Positions 23,725-32,344 of a DNA stretch of 32,344 nt are shown here, piece after piece (within the stretch, counting starts at the first letter, position 1; the number at the start of each line of letters is the position of its first letter). This DNA is from Bryobacterales bacterium (GTDB taxonomy: Bacteria; Acidobacteriota; Terriglobia; Bryobacterales; Bryobacteraceae). The notes beneath the pieces were generated by a model. It worked only from the letters and a program-made list of their open reading frames with translations, was not told where the DNA came from and searched no databases. The stretch covers positions 2,316 to 34,659 of the forward strand of contig PMOK01000315.1 in the NCBI GenBank assembly GCA_003162425.1, in the 5' to 3' direction. Both the position numbers and the translations under genes were made by a program.

Positions 23725-26148
23725 TTGGATGCTGAGGAAGTTCGGAAGGATGTTGCCAATGTAGCGCCCGAGCTCTGGAACGCCATTTCCCAGATCGCTC
23801 AAATTGCAATTAGCCCAATCGTCCTGAATCTCAACAGAAAGCACTCAAGCGAGAGCTTTCCCAAAACGATCAACGATCCAATCTGGGGATCGATTGAGCT
23901 GTACCCCTGGGAAGTTGCGATTCTGGATAGCCCGCTGCTTCAAAGGCTGCGCGGCATAAGCCAACTGGGTCTCGCCTCCTATGTGTATCCGGGCGCATCG
24001 CATTCGCGTCTAGAGCACGTGCTAGGAGTTCTTGAAGCCGCGGATCGGATGATGCGAGCATTGGAGCGAAACGCCGACAATCATAGGAACTTTGGTCGTG
24101 ACAGAGGCGAGCACGTACCCTCCGTCAATGAGTTTGAAAGACGCGCTGTCAGACTGGCGGCACTGCTTCATGACATCGGCCACGGACCGTTCAGCCACGT
24201 TACGGAGCCTCTGTTGCTTAACTGCTTTCCGGACGACTTCAAGGCGGCTGAGAAAGCGCTTCATGAGAGGTTCACGGATGTCAAGAAAATCGCAACGTCG
24301 GAGACAATAGCCGTTCTCCTGGTCCTCTCCGAAGAAATGCGTCGGGTATTTGAGCACGCACATTTCGAGGCGGTCAAGGAGCCAAGTAAGCTCGCTCCGG
24401 CAATAGCCGCTCGCATCCTTGGCTCGCGGTACGATCTCCACGCTGGCTATCTCTCAGGTGTGGTCAGCGGTCCAATTGACGCCGACAAGATCGACTACAT
24501 GGCGCGGGACAGCTACCACTCTGGCTTCCCGATAGGCCTCGACCTCAACCGACTGATTAGCAAACTCGAGGTTATCATCATCACCGAAGATAACGCTCCA
24601 AACGAGGAACTTCGAAATCGAGCGGCGAAGGCCGGCGGTCGTGTCTATGATATCGGCATCTCACTCTCGGGGCTTGGCGCATACGAACAGATGATAATCG
24701 GGCGTGTCCTGCTTTATGATCGGCTCTACTATCACCACAAAGTAAGGGCGTCCGAGGCGATGCTACGGAGGCTGGTCGAGCTTGTCGCAGAGGAAAACTC
24801 TCAAGCCCTCAGTCTGCCGGACTTCTTCGAGCTATTCTCGGAAAGCGACTACGTGTCGGCGTGGAGCGGGCTAGTCGATTCGGTTTCCGTGCCTTCGGGG
24901 GGTTGCCGCTCAGAGGAACTCGGTGCGGCGCTGCTGTCAAGGCACATATACCATCGTGCTTTTGCCTTCGCGCCACGTTTTATCGCCGGTCTGGAGGGAC
25001 TCCCTGAGAAGGAGAGGAAAGAAACGCGACAGCTCCAGTACGATCAAGTGATCGACGCCCTAGGCACCGACGAAGGCAAAGCTGCTTTCGCCGGTGAAAT
25101 CCATCAACTGGCAGCAAGCTTGGGGGCCGCGATCCCCGAGCTGAGTCAATCCGGCAAAGAGATAAGGCCCGAACATGTACTCATAGATTTTCCTATCAAC
25201 AAAACAGTTGTCAGCGGCAACGACATACTAACGCGCACTGAGGGAGGCGAGGTTGTCCCGCCGAACCTATTCTTCGATCCGGAGAAATGGTCGCAGGCGT
25301 ACGAACATCAGAAACAAATTGGTCATGTCTTTGCGCCGCGGGAACACGTTGCGCTGGTCTGCTTAGCTTCCAAGATAGTTTTCTACGATAGGTTCAACCT
25401 TGTGATGGGACAAAGCGCCGATAACGCCACCAAAACAGCAGGGATCGTCAAACCGGAATGGATTCTACGCGCCCGGGATCAACAACTCTGCTCAGTCGAA
25501 TGTACGGAAGCACTCACTGAATCGAAGCTGAGCCTCCTGCGGATAGGATCGGCAGATATTGCGTTACCAGACGCCTGGAGGTCCGCAGATCCCCAACTTT
25601 CAGCGCGCCTAGCGGATGGTTTTGCCGATGCGATTCCGGGCGGTCTCCCTGCAGGAGCAAGGGATGCGGTGCTCAAGTCGATCGCCGATCTAGCCGTCTT
25701 CGTGGAACGTGTCGAAAAGGATGGAACATTCGTAAAAATCGAGAACCTTTCGGAAAAGACACTTCAGCAGGAATTAAAGAAGCATCTCCTGTCTCGAGAG
25801 GTACCGGTGAGGGAGGGTGAAGAGGTCGGCGGCGGCGAAACAGATTTGATTCTTTACGAGGGCGTTGTTGTCGAAAACAAGGTCCGCGATATTACGGCTG
25901 ATCCGCTGGGTGCAGGCTGCGATTACCCGTATCAGGCTCGGAGGTATTCCATCGCGCTACTTCAACGAGTTTCCTTCGTCGTCGTCGCATATCGACCATC
26001 CGGCGAAGGCGCTATTCTTCCATTACCGCAAAGAATACAAGTGTCTAGGATCGAGGGTGTCCCAGAGGATCACGCGCAGGTGAGAATTGTGATCCCGTGG
26101 GGAACCGGCGTGCCCTCGGCTGCGAAGGCACCAAAGGAATCACGATAG
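23725..26148 (+). CDS. HD-domain phosphohydrolase (SAMHD1/dGTPase-like) fused to a PD-(D/E)XK nuclease-like domain
   Basis: An 807-residue protein starting with TTG at 23725, supported by GGGGAG about 9 bp upstream; the first in-frame ATG is more than 100 codons later and inside the domain. Residues about 50-280 are an HD domain of the dNTP-hydrolase kind: PGASHSRLEHVLGV (H98), AALLHDIGHGPFSH (H149, D150) and IDADKIDYMARDSYHSGFPI (D252-D257 region). The middle (about 280-680) is mostly helical and unassigned. Residues about 690-760 resemble a PD-(D/E)XK nuclease: an LQQELKKHL helix, then D707 in GGGETDLILY, E717 and K719 in VVVENKV, and Q737/Y741 in YQARRY. Relatives of the HD part cleave dNTPs or other nucleotides; phage defence by dNTP depletion is known for dGTPases. 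The combination suggests a defence effector, which is inference. The stop is 13 bp from the dehydrogenase stop. Confidence 0.8.
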   Translation: MDAEEVRKDVANVAPELWNAISQIAQIAISPIVLNLNRKHSSESFPKTINDPIWGSIELYPWEVAILDSPLLQRLRGISQLGLASYVYPGASHSRLEHVLGVLEAADRMMRALERNADNHRNFGRDRGEHVPSVNEFERRAVRLAALLHDIGHGPFSHVTEPLLLNCFPDDFKAAEKALHERFTDVKKIATSETIAVLLVLSEEMRRVFEHAHFEAVKEPSKLAPAIAARILGSRYDLHAGYLSGVVSGPIDADKIDYMARDSYHSGFPIGLDLNRLISKLEVIIITEDNAPNEELRNRAAKAGGRVYDIGISLSGLGAYEQMIIGRVLLYDRLYYHHKVRASEAMLRRLVELVAEENSQALSLPDFFELFSESDYVSAWSGLVDSVSVPSGGCRSEELGAALLSRHIYHRAFAFAPRFIAGLEGLPEKERKETRQLQYDQVIDALGTDEGKAAFAGEIHQLAASLGAAIPELSQSGKEIRPEHVLIDFPINKTVVSGNDILTRTEGGEVVPPNLFFDPEKWSQAYEHQKQIGHVFAPREHVALVCLASKIVFYDRFNLVMGQSADNATKTAGIVKPEWILRARDQQLCSVECTEALTESKLSLLRIGSADIALPDAWRSADPQLSARLADGFADAIPGGLPAGARDAVLKSIADLAVFVERVEKDGTFVKIENLSEKTLQQELKKHLLSREVPVREGEEVGGGETDLILYEGVVVENKVRDITADPLGAGCDYPYQARRYSIALLQRVSFVVVAYRPSGEGAILPLPQRIQVSRIEGVPEDHAQVRIVIPWGTGVPSAAKAPKESR

Positions 26149-26153
26149 TAGTC

Positions 26154-26314
26154 AGGCGGACTACTTATACGCCGCGATGCCCGTCACCCGCTCGCCGATC
26201 ACCAGCTTGTGGATATGCTCGGTGCCTTCGTAAGTTTTCACGGTTTCCAGATTGCACATGTGGCGCATGATGGGGTATTCATCCATGATGCCGTTGGCGC
26301 CCAGCAGGTCGCGG
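26154..26314. repeat. Right copy of the direct repeat flanking the island
   Basis: Same orientation as 22558-22720. It forms the 3' end of the intact dehydrogenase gene. The repeat end at 26314 falls inside the coding region, so the gene is a mosaic if the repeat came with the island. Confidence 0.85.
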
Positions 26315-27330
26315 CTCAGGCGCGCGCATTCCAGCGCCATGCTCACGTTGTTCAGCTTCAGCATCGAGATATGCGCCGGCTCCAATTTGCCTTGATCCTT
26401 CAAGCGGCCGGCGTGCAGGGCCAATAATTGACCCTTGGTGATCTCGGTGACCATCCACGCCAGCTTTTCCTGCACCAGTTGGTGGCTCGCGATCGGCCGG
26501 TCGTCGAACTGCTTGCGCAAGATGGAATATTGGCGCGCGGTTTCAAAGCAATCCATGGCGGCGCCCAGCACTCCCCAACCGATGCCGAAACGGGCTTGCG
26601 ATAAGCAGGCGAGCGGACCTTTCAATCCCTGCGCGCCGGGCAACATCGCGGAGGCAGGCACGCGGCAATCCGTCATGGCCAAGCTCGATGTAACCGATAC
26701 GCGCATGGACAGCTTGCCATGGATGTCGGAACTGGTGAAACCCGGCGTGCCTTTCTCCACTAAAAATCCGCGGATGCCTTCATCCGTGCGGGCCCATACG
26801 ATGGAGACGTCGGCTAGCGTGCCGTTGGTGATCCAGGTTTTTTCGCCGTTCAGGTTCCAGCAGTTCCCTTCCTTCTTCGCGCGCGTCTGCATGCCGGCGG
26901 GATTGGAGCCGAAACCTGGCTCTGTGAGTCCAAAGCATCCAATGGCCTCGCCAGATTGCAATTTCGGAAGCCAACGTTCCTTTTGCTCGGCCGACCCATA
27001 AGTGAGGATCGGATACATCACTAGACCGCCTTGCACGGAGACGAAACTGCGGAGTCCGGAATCGGCGCGTTCCAGCTCCTGCATCACCAATCCATATTCG
27101 ATGTTGCTCATGCCCGCGCAGCCGTAGCCTTCCAGGTTGGCGCCCAGGAATCCAAGGCGTCCGAATTCGGGAATCAGCTCTTTGGGAAATCGTGCGTCTC
27201 GAAAACAGTCGCGGACCAGCGGAATGGCTCGATCCTCTACGAATTGGCGCGCGGTTTGGCGGACCAGTAGCTCCTCTTCGGAGAGGAGAGAATCAATTTG
27301 AAGATAGTCGACACCGGAGAAGCGGGACAT
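26161..27330 (-). CDS. gcdH: Acyl-CoA dehydrogenase, glutaryl-CoA dehydrogenase-like
   Basis: A 389-residue flavoenzyme from ATG 27330. The layout is that of glutaryl-CoA dehydrogenase: LLSEEELLVRQTARQFVEDR, LGFLGANLEGYGCAGMSN, RADSGLRSFVSVQGGLVMYP, the FAD/substrate signature GCFGLTEPGFGSNP, WITNGTLADVSIVWART, and the catalytic base E368 in KTYEGTEHIHKLVIGE. Glutaryl-CoA dehydrogenase oxidises and decarboxylates glutaryl-CoA to crotonyl-CoA in lysine and tryptophan breakdown, passing electrons to ETF; a short- or branched-chain acyl-CoA enzyme cannot be ruled out. The last 47 residues lie in the direct repeat flanking the neighbouring island, so the gene's end may have been replaced when the island entered. 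The product looks complete and functional. Confidence 0.85.
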   Translation of the reverse strand: MSRFSGVDYLQIDSLLSEEELLVRQTARQFVEDRAIPLVRDCFRDARFPKELIPEFGRLGFLGANLEGYGCAGMSNIEYGLVMQELERADSGLRSFVSVQGGLVMYPILTYGSAEQKERWLPKLQSGEAIGCFGLTEPGFGSNPAGMQTRAKKEGNCWNLNGEKTWITNGTLADVSIVWARTDEGIRGFLVEKGTPGFTSSDIHGKLSMRVSVTSSLAMTDCRVPASAMLPGAQGLKGPLACLSQARFGIGWGVLGAAMDCFETARQYSILRKQFDDRPIASHQLVQEKLAWMVTEITKGQLLALHAGRLKDQGKLEPAHISMLKLNNVSMALECARLSRDLLGANGIMDEYPIMRHMCNLETVKTYEGTEHIHKLVIGERVTGIAAYK

Positions 27331-27356
27331 TGGCCCATTGTATCGTTGTGGGGATT

Positions 27357-27375
27357 GGCAAGTCGGAGACTTGCC
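27357..27375. repeat. Single intergenic hairpin of the dispersed family
   Basis: Arms GGCAAGTC and GACTTGCC around GGA. The arms are identical to those of the 13289-13307 hairpin, whose loop is the complement, TCC. It lies between the small membrane protein stop and the dehydrogenase start; no second hairpin is next to it. Confidence 0.7.
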
Positions 27376-27381
27376 GTACGG

Positions 27382-27576
27382 TTACGCGACGCGGCGGATT
27401 ACTCTCGCCGGCAAAGTGATCAACACCCATACCAGTTCCAGCACGCCGCCTACGGCGATACCCACCAGGCGGAACGGAAGCAGCAGTAACCAGACGATCG
27501 GATAGAGGATCAGTGCAAACAGCGCCAGCGGCCAGCACAGAATGAAAAGTATACACCACAGGAGAAAACCGACCAT
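27382..27576 (-). CDS. Small hydrophobic membrane protein
   Basis: A 64-residue protein from ATG 27576 with a near-perfect ribosome site AAGGAGG (27583-27589 on the minus strand), which makes translation very likely. It is almost all hydrophobic, with two membrane helices (MVGFLLWCILFILCWPLAL and LVGIAVGGVLELVWVLITLP) joined by a short segment, and a basic end (ARVIRRVA). No family is recognised. It lies between tRNA-Gly and the dehydrogenase on the same strand. Confidence 0.75.
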   Translation of the reverse strand: MVGFLLWCILFILCWPLALFALILYPIVWLLLLPFRLVGIAVGGVLELVWVLITLPARVIRRVA

Positions 27577-27629
27577 AGCAGGCCTCCTTCATAACGTACG
27601 CCAGCTAACGTGGATTAGTTCCAGAGGAA

Positions 27630-27705
27630 TGGAGCGGGAGACGGGATTCGAACCCGCGACATCGACCTTGGCAAGGTCGCACTCTACCAGCTGAGTTACT
27701 CCCGC
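27630..27705 (-). tRNA. tRNA-Gly (anticodon GCC)
   Basis: On the minus strand the acceptor arms GCGGGAG and CTCCCGC pair fully; the D arm ACTC...GAGT, anticodon arm CGACC-TTGCCAA-GGTCG with anticodon GCC, and T arm GCGGG-TTCGAAT-CCCGT are all present. The discriminator base is T and CCA is encoded (27632-27630). The body without CCA is 27633-27705. Confidence 0.95.
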
Positions 27706-27720
27706 GCTTGCCTGAGATTT

Positions 27721-28056
27721 CAATTGTCGCGCTTTGAGCGGAGGCTGTCAAATGAAGCTAACAAACCTCGCGTCCGAGCCAGTTTACGGAAAAGTCACAA
27801 TCCGAGGCTAACCGCGTTTCCAACATTTGGAGGGGATACTGTTTTATGTAACAAACTGAAAACAATGTGGATAAGTGTTGAGAATTTTCTGGCCTCACGG
27901 TCTTGGAATCGTGCTACACTGCGGTTCGGAATCAAGGCCATCGCAAACTGCTTGCGCCGTCTCGAATCGGTTTCCTCTAGAAGCGAAGGTTGAATTATAG
28001 GTTTTCCACAGGGTGTGGAAATCGTGTGCAAAACGTGTGGGGTGTGTGACGAACGA
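27721..28056. other. Putative chromosomal replication origin (oriC) upstream of dnaA
   Basis: This gene-free stretch lies directly before dnaA. It contains one perfect DnaA box, TGTGGATAA (27866-27874, TTATCCACA on the other strand), and near-consensus boxes TTTTCCACA (28002-28010), TGTGGAAAT (28014-28022) and TGTGCAAAA (28025-28033). Boxes two and three form a perfect inverted repeat, TTTCCACA-GGG-TGTGGAAA (28003-28021). The part around 27841-27890 is AT-rich and could be the unwinding element. Gene order dnaA-dnaN-gyrB is the classical origin context. Confidence 0.65.
27912..27920 (+). promoter_or_regulatory. Possible extended -10 promoter for dnaA
   Basis: TGCTACACT fits an extended -10 element (TGn-TACACT) about 140 bp before the dnaA start. 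No good -35 box is seen 17 bp upstream. The DnaA-box inverted repeat at 28003-28021 lies downstream and could provide autoregulation. Confidence 0.35.
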
Positions 28057-29370
28057 ATGAATATCTGGGACGAAATAAAGAGCGTGATTTCCGGCAAAAT
28101 CACCACAGAAGCATATGAGAACTGGCTGTCGAAAACATTTTTCCTCAGGTCAGAGGGGACCCGATTGTGGGTGGGTGTTCCCGACATGGTCACCAAGGAT
28201 TGGATTCAGCAGGAATACAACGGTGAGATTTGGTCCGCTATCCACGATCGCAATTTCGGGATTCGCCAAATCGTGTTTGAGCTGTCAGGCTCAGCAGACG
28301 AAACCGGCCGGAAGAACTCGGCTGAAGAAAAAACAGAGATCACGTTTTCGCCCTCCATCAGTTTGAACCCCAAGTTTACCTTCGACACTTTCGTGGTCGG
28401 CTCCTGCAATCAGTTCGCGCACGCGGCGGCGCAAGCAGTGGCAACCGGTCCTTCGAAGACCTACAACCCGCTGTTCATCTACGGCGGAGTGGGCATGGGG
28501 AAAACACATCTGATGCACGCCATCGGACGGTCTCTGGTTGACCAGCACGCCGGGATGAAGATCATCTACACCTCAAGCGAGCGTTTCATGAACGAGATGA
28601 TCACCTGCATCAAGACCGATCGCATGCAGCTCTTCCACAAGCATTACCGCTCCGCTGATGCGCTGCTGATCGACGACATTCAGATTCTCGCGGGGAAGGA
28701 ACGCACGCAGGAAGAATTCTTCCACACGTTCAACGAACTGTTCGAGCATCAGAAGCAGATTGTCATCTCGAGCGACTCGCCTCCTAAGAACACGCCTGGC
28801 CTGGTGGAGCGATTACGCTCGCGTTTTGAGTGGGGCTTGATGGTGGATGTGCAGCCGCCGGACTTGGAAACGAAAATGGCGATCCTAGATATGAAGGCCG
28901 AGGCGGATGGCGTGAAGCTCCCCGAAGAGGTACGAATCTATATTGCGACCAAGACCAAGTCGAATGTCCGCGAGCTGGAGGGCGCGCTGATAAAGCTGAT
29001 GGCTTATTCCTCAGTCACTGGAACACCCGTAACACTGCCCATGGCGCAGCAGGTATTGAAGCATCTCACCCAGGGCCCCGAGCGAAGAATCACCATTGAA
29101 TCTATCGTGAAAGCCGTCGCGGAAAAGTTCTCCTTACAGCCTTCTCAACTGAAGCAGAAGACCAATGAACGGAAGATCGCATACCCGCGGCAGATTGCGA
29201 TGTTCCTGGCCAAGGAGCTGACGTCTGCATCCTTGCCCGAGATTGGACGCGCCTTTAGCGGGAAGCATCACACCACGGTGTTGCACTCCGTTCAGAAGAT
29301 TGACAAGCTGCGGCAGCGCGACCCAGATTTGAACAGCCTCATCCACAATCTAATCGATTCTATCCATTAG
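28057..29370 (+). CDS. dnaA: Chromosomal replication initiator protein DnaA
   Basis: A 437-residue DnaA from ATG 28057 (MNIWDEIKSVISGKITTEAY), chosen by family alignment; a GTG at 28015 is in frame but lies in the DnaA-box hairpin. Domain I is about 1-80, followed by a short linker. The AAA+ domain has Walker A G143-H151 (GGVGMGKTH), Walker B D206/D207 (LLIDDIQIL) and the arginine-finger region LRSRFEWGLMVDV. The C-terminal DNA-binding domain carries the signature GRAFSGKHHTTVLHSVQKID. It opens the origin and binds DnaA boxes, which lie directly upstream and also between dnaA and dnaN. Confidence 0.98.
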   Translation: MNIWDEIKSVISGKITTEAYENWLSKTFFLRSEGTRLWVGVPDMVTKDWIQQEYNGEIWSAIHDRNFGIRQIVFELSGSADETGRKNSAEEKTEITFSPSISLNPKFTFDTFVVGSCNQFAHAAAQAVATGPSKTYNPLFIYGGVGMGKTHLMHAIGRSLVDQHAGMKIIYTSSERFMNEMITCIKTDRMQLFHKHYRSADALLIDDIQILAGKERTQEEFFHTFNELFEHQKQIVISSDSPPKNTPGLVERLRSRFEWGLMVDVQPPDLETKMAILDMKAEADGVKLPEEVRIYIATKTKSNVRELEGALIKLMAYSSVTGTPVTLPMAQQVLKHLTQGPERRITIESIVKAVAEKFSLQPSQLKQKTNERKIAYPRQIAMFLAKELTSASLPEIGRAFSGKHHTTVLHSVQKIDKLRQRDPDLNSLIHNLIDSIH

Positions 29371-29381
29371 GGTTATGCTTT

Positions 29382-29390
29382 TTTTCCACA
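29382..29390. promoter_or_regulatory. DnaA box in the dnaA-dnaN spacer
   Basis: TTTTCCACA, the same variant as at 28002. A second, weaker match AGATCCACA is at 29467-29475. The 268-bp spacer 29371-29638 could therefore form part of a bipartite origin. Confidence 0.5.
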
Positions 29391-29393
29391 TCG

Positions 29394-29447
29394 GGCCCTC
29401 GATTCGCCCTGTTAGTACTGTGCGTGAACGGTCGAGGGTCGGATTTT
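29394..29447 (+). terminator. Possible rho-independent terminator of dnaA
   Basis: CCCTCGA (29396-29402) pairs with TCGAGGG (29432-29438), extendable by two pairs outwards, and is followed by GGATTTTT. The loop of 29 bases is long, so this is only moderately convincing. Confidence 0.4.
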
Positions 29448-29506
29448 TGCTCTGTACCGCACCCAGAGATCCACAGGTTCGAGTGGCGGGAAGTTTCTGG
29501 ATTTTG

Positions 29507-29512
29507 TATAAT
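29507..29512 (+). promoter_or_regulatory. Possible dnaN promoter -10 element
   Basis: TATAAT, a perfect -10 box, in an AT-rich stretch about 127 bp before dnaN. No convincing -35 box is found at the usual distance. Confidence 0.4.
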
Positions 29513-29638
29513 TTAGAGAGAAATCAACATTTCAACAGGCCCTACTAATACGGTTCTAAAATGTAGCTTGTTTAGGTACTAGGAAACAGCAGTAGGGCAA
29601 ACCCGGCTTGGTTGCGGAAAAGATGAGTGGGGGAAACG

Positions 29639-30757
29639 ATGGAGTTCACGGTTAGCAAGACGGATCTGGTACGTGAGTTGAGCCTCTCGCAAGGCGTGGT
29701 GGAGAAGAAAACAACCATTCCGATCCTGTCGAATGTTTTGGTGGAAGCAATTGGAGACCGGATCAATTTAACGGCGACCGATCTGGAGTTGGGGATTCGC
29801 AGTTCTTGTCCGGCGCGCGTGAAGAAACCGGGTGCGGGAACAATTCCGGCCAAGCGGCTGTTGGATTATGTGCGCTTGCTTCCCGACGCCGATCTTGAGG
29901 TGAAGCTGCAAGAGAACCAGTGGGCCAGCTTGGTGTGCGGCCGTTCGCGCACCCGTATTGCAGGAATGTCGCGCGAAAGTTTTCCAGAGCTTCCTCAAAT
30001 GCCGGATGTGCTGGCGCAGATTCCAGTAGGGCTGCTGGCTTCCATGATTTCGAAAACGATTTTCGCCATCTCAATGGAAGAGTCGCGCTTCACGTTGAAC
30101 GGATCGCTGCTGCTTTTGAAGAACAATAGCCTGGGCATGGTGGCTACCGATGGACATCGTTTGGCGATGGTGGAAAATACCGTCGACCTGCCGGGCGTCA
30201 CGACTCCATTTCGCGCCTTGCTGCCGCGCAAAGCCATGGGCGAGATTCTGAAGCTGGCGCAGGATTCAAGTCCGGAAGCAACTATTCAATTTTCTGGCGA
30301 CGAGAATCACTTGTTCTTCCAACTTGGCGATCGGCTACTGCTCAGCCGCAAGCTAACCGGTAATTTTCCGGATTTCGAGCGCGTGCTTCCCAAGGATCAT
30401 CCTCATTCGGTTGTGTTGGATCGCGAAGAGCTGCGCAAATCGGTGGAGCGAGTGGCGCAGTTCTCAGACGAGCGTTCGCGAGCTGTCCGGATGCGCGTAC
30501 AGGATGGCGAATTGCACATTCATTCCTCACTTTCTGAGACCGGCGAGAGTGAGGAAAGCCTTCCGGTGGAGTACGACGGAAGTCCCGTAGAGATCGGTTT
30601 CAATGCCGGCTACATGCTGGATTTTCTGCGAGCCACCACGGAGGCGCAGGTAGCGTTTCATTTCAAGGACGCGCATAGCGCGGGTGAGTTACGCCCATCC
30701 GGCGATGGCGCCGCGAATTACAAATATCGGTACGTGGTGATGCCGATGCGGATCTGA
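29639..30757 (+). CDS. dnaN: DNA polymerase III beta subunit (sliding clamp)
   Basis: A 372-residue clamp, normal length, from ATG 29639 (MEFTVSKTDLVRELSLSQGV) with a G-rich ribosome site (GGGGGA) upstream; a GTG four codons earlier is an alternative. Landmarks are KKTTIPILSNVLVEA, NLTATDLELGIRSSC, GTIPAKRLLDYVRLLP, FTLNGSLLLL, MVATDGHRLAMVE and the C-terminal YKYRYVVMPMRI, which carries the usual clamp end. It tethers the replicative polymerase to DNA. It sits in the standard order between dnaA and gyrB. Confidence 0.98.
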   Translation: MEFTVSKTDLVRELSLSQGVVEKKTTIPILSNVLVEAIGDRINLTATDLELGIRSSCPARVKKPGAGTIPAKRLLDYVRLLPDADLEVKLQENQWASLVCGRSRTRIAGMSRESFPELPQMPDVLAQIPVGLLASMISKTIFAISMEESRFTLNGSLLLLKNNSLGMVATDGHRLAMVENTVDLPGVTTPFRALLPRKAMGEILKLAQDSSPEATIQFSGDENHLFFQLGDRLLLSRKLTGNFPDFERVLPKDHPHSVVLDREELRKSVERVAQFSDERSRAVRMRVQDGELHIHSSLSETGESEESLPVEYDGSPVEIGFNAGYMLDFLRATTEAQVAFHFKDAHSAGELRPSGDGAANYKYRYVVMPMRI

Positions 30758-30767
30758 AGAACAGAAA

Positions 30768-30798
30768 GCAGAAGGCAGCGGGCAGGTGGCAGAAGGCA
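30768..30798. repeat. Short repeat in the dnaN-gyrB spacer
   Basis: GCAGAAGGCA occurs at 30768-30777 and 30789-30798, a 21-bp period, within a purine-rich spacer just before gyrB. The period is the same as that of the tandem units at 8674-8715, but the sequence is different. Confidence 0.5.
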
Positions 30799-30809
30799 AT
30801 AAGGACTGA

Positions 30810-32344
<1,535 letters not shown>

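Larger units (their letters stand above)
22558..26314. mobile_element. Genomic island flanked by a 155-bp direct repeat of the acyl-CoA dehydrogenase 3' end
   Basis: The outermost stretches, about 22566-22720 and 26161-26314, are the same sequence in the same orientation, about 93% identical. Between them lie an XRE regulator (minus), an unknown 139-residue gene and an HD/nuclease-like gene (plus). The right-hand copy is part of the intact dehydrogenase gene, the left-hand copy a dead fragment. No integrase, transposase or terminal inverted repeat is visible. The control region inside is AT-rich compared with the surroundings. The simplest reading is a mobile cargo unit that brought its own copy of the dehydrogenase 3' end from a related strain and so restored the gene on insertion. 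Confidence 0.7.

Noticed and set aside
27630..27705. tRNA-Gly as an attachment site for an element
   Set aside because: No duplicated tRNA 3' end and no integrase were seen nearby; the island instead uses the dehydrogenase gene end.

Overview
The window looks like chromosomal DNA of an acidobacterium close to Solibacter/Bryobacter (order Bryobacterales). The evidence is a surface protein with the C-terminal domain typical of Solibacter (TIGR03437 type), a permease of the acidobacterial duplicated orphan permease (ADOP) type, a PEP-CTERM protein, a cyclase-TPR fusion, moderately high GC, and a right end with dnaA-dnaN-gyrB beside a likely replication origin.

Layout. 1-5.6 kb: a secreted BACON/TIGR03437 protein and a membrane cyclase-homology/TPR protein. 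5.6-9.1 kb (minus strand): a PEP-CTERM protein, a secreted amidohydrolase, a YprB-type exonuclease-like protein, and a truncated primase-like N-terminal fragment joined to it at a short tandem repeat. 9.4-11.3 kb: a tight three-gene unit (TIGR04255-type protein plus two unrecognised small proteins). 11.5-13.3 kb: an orphan HigA-like antitoxin, a small helical protein and a DUF4159 protein. 13.3-19 kb: thiolase and YqgE, converging on a 1265-residue membrane protein built of two homologous halves. 19.2-22.5 kb: a GH16 glucanase and an ADOP permease.

22.56-26.31 kb is the most interesting part. About 155 bp at the 3' end of the acyl-CoA (glutaryl-CoA-like) dehydrogenase gene is present twice as a direct repeat. 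The two copies differ by 11 silent substitutions and one inserted base. Between them sits a 3.4-kb unit with an XRE regulator facing a two-gene operon: an unknown 139-residue protein and an 807-residue protein with an N-terminal SAMHD1/dGTPase-like HD domain and a C-terminal PD-(D/E)XK nuclease-like domain. Two abutting 16-bp palindromic sites lie in the divergent promoter. I infer a self-contained, horizontally acquired, probably antiviral module with no integrase or transposase of its own.

26.2-32.3 kb: the intact dehydrogenase, a small membrane protein, tRNA-Gly(GCC), an oriC-like region with DnaA boxes, then dnaA, dnaN and a 3'-truncated gyrB. Intergenic regions carry a dispersed family of short perfect hairpins, usually in pairs (near 4, 11851, 13289, 19148, 20035 and 27357). 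I saw no CRISPR array, insertion sequence or rRNA.
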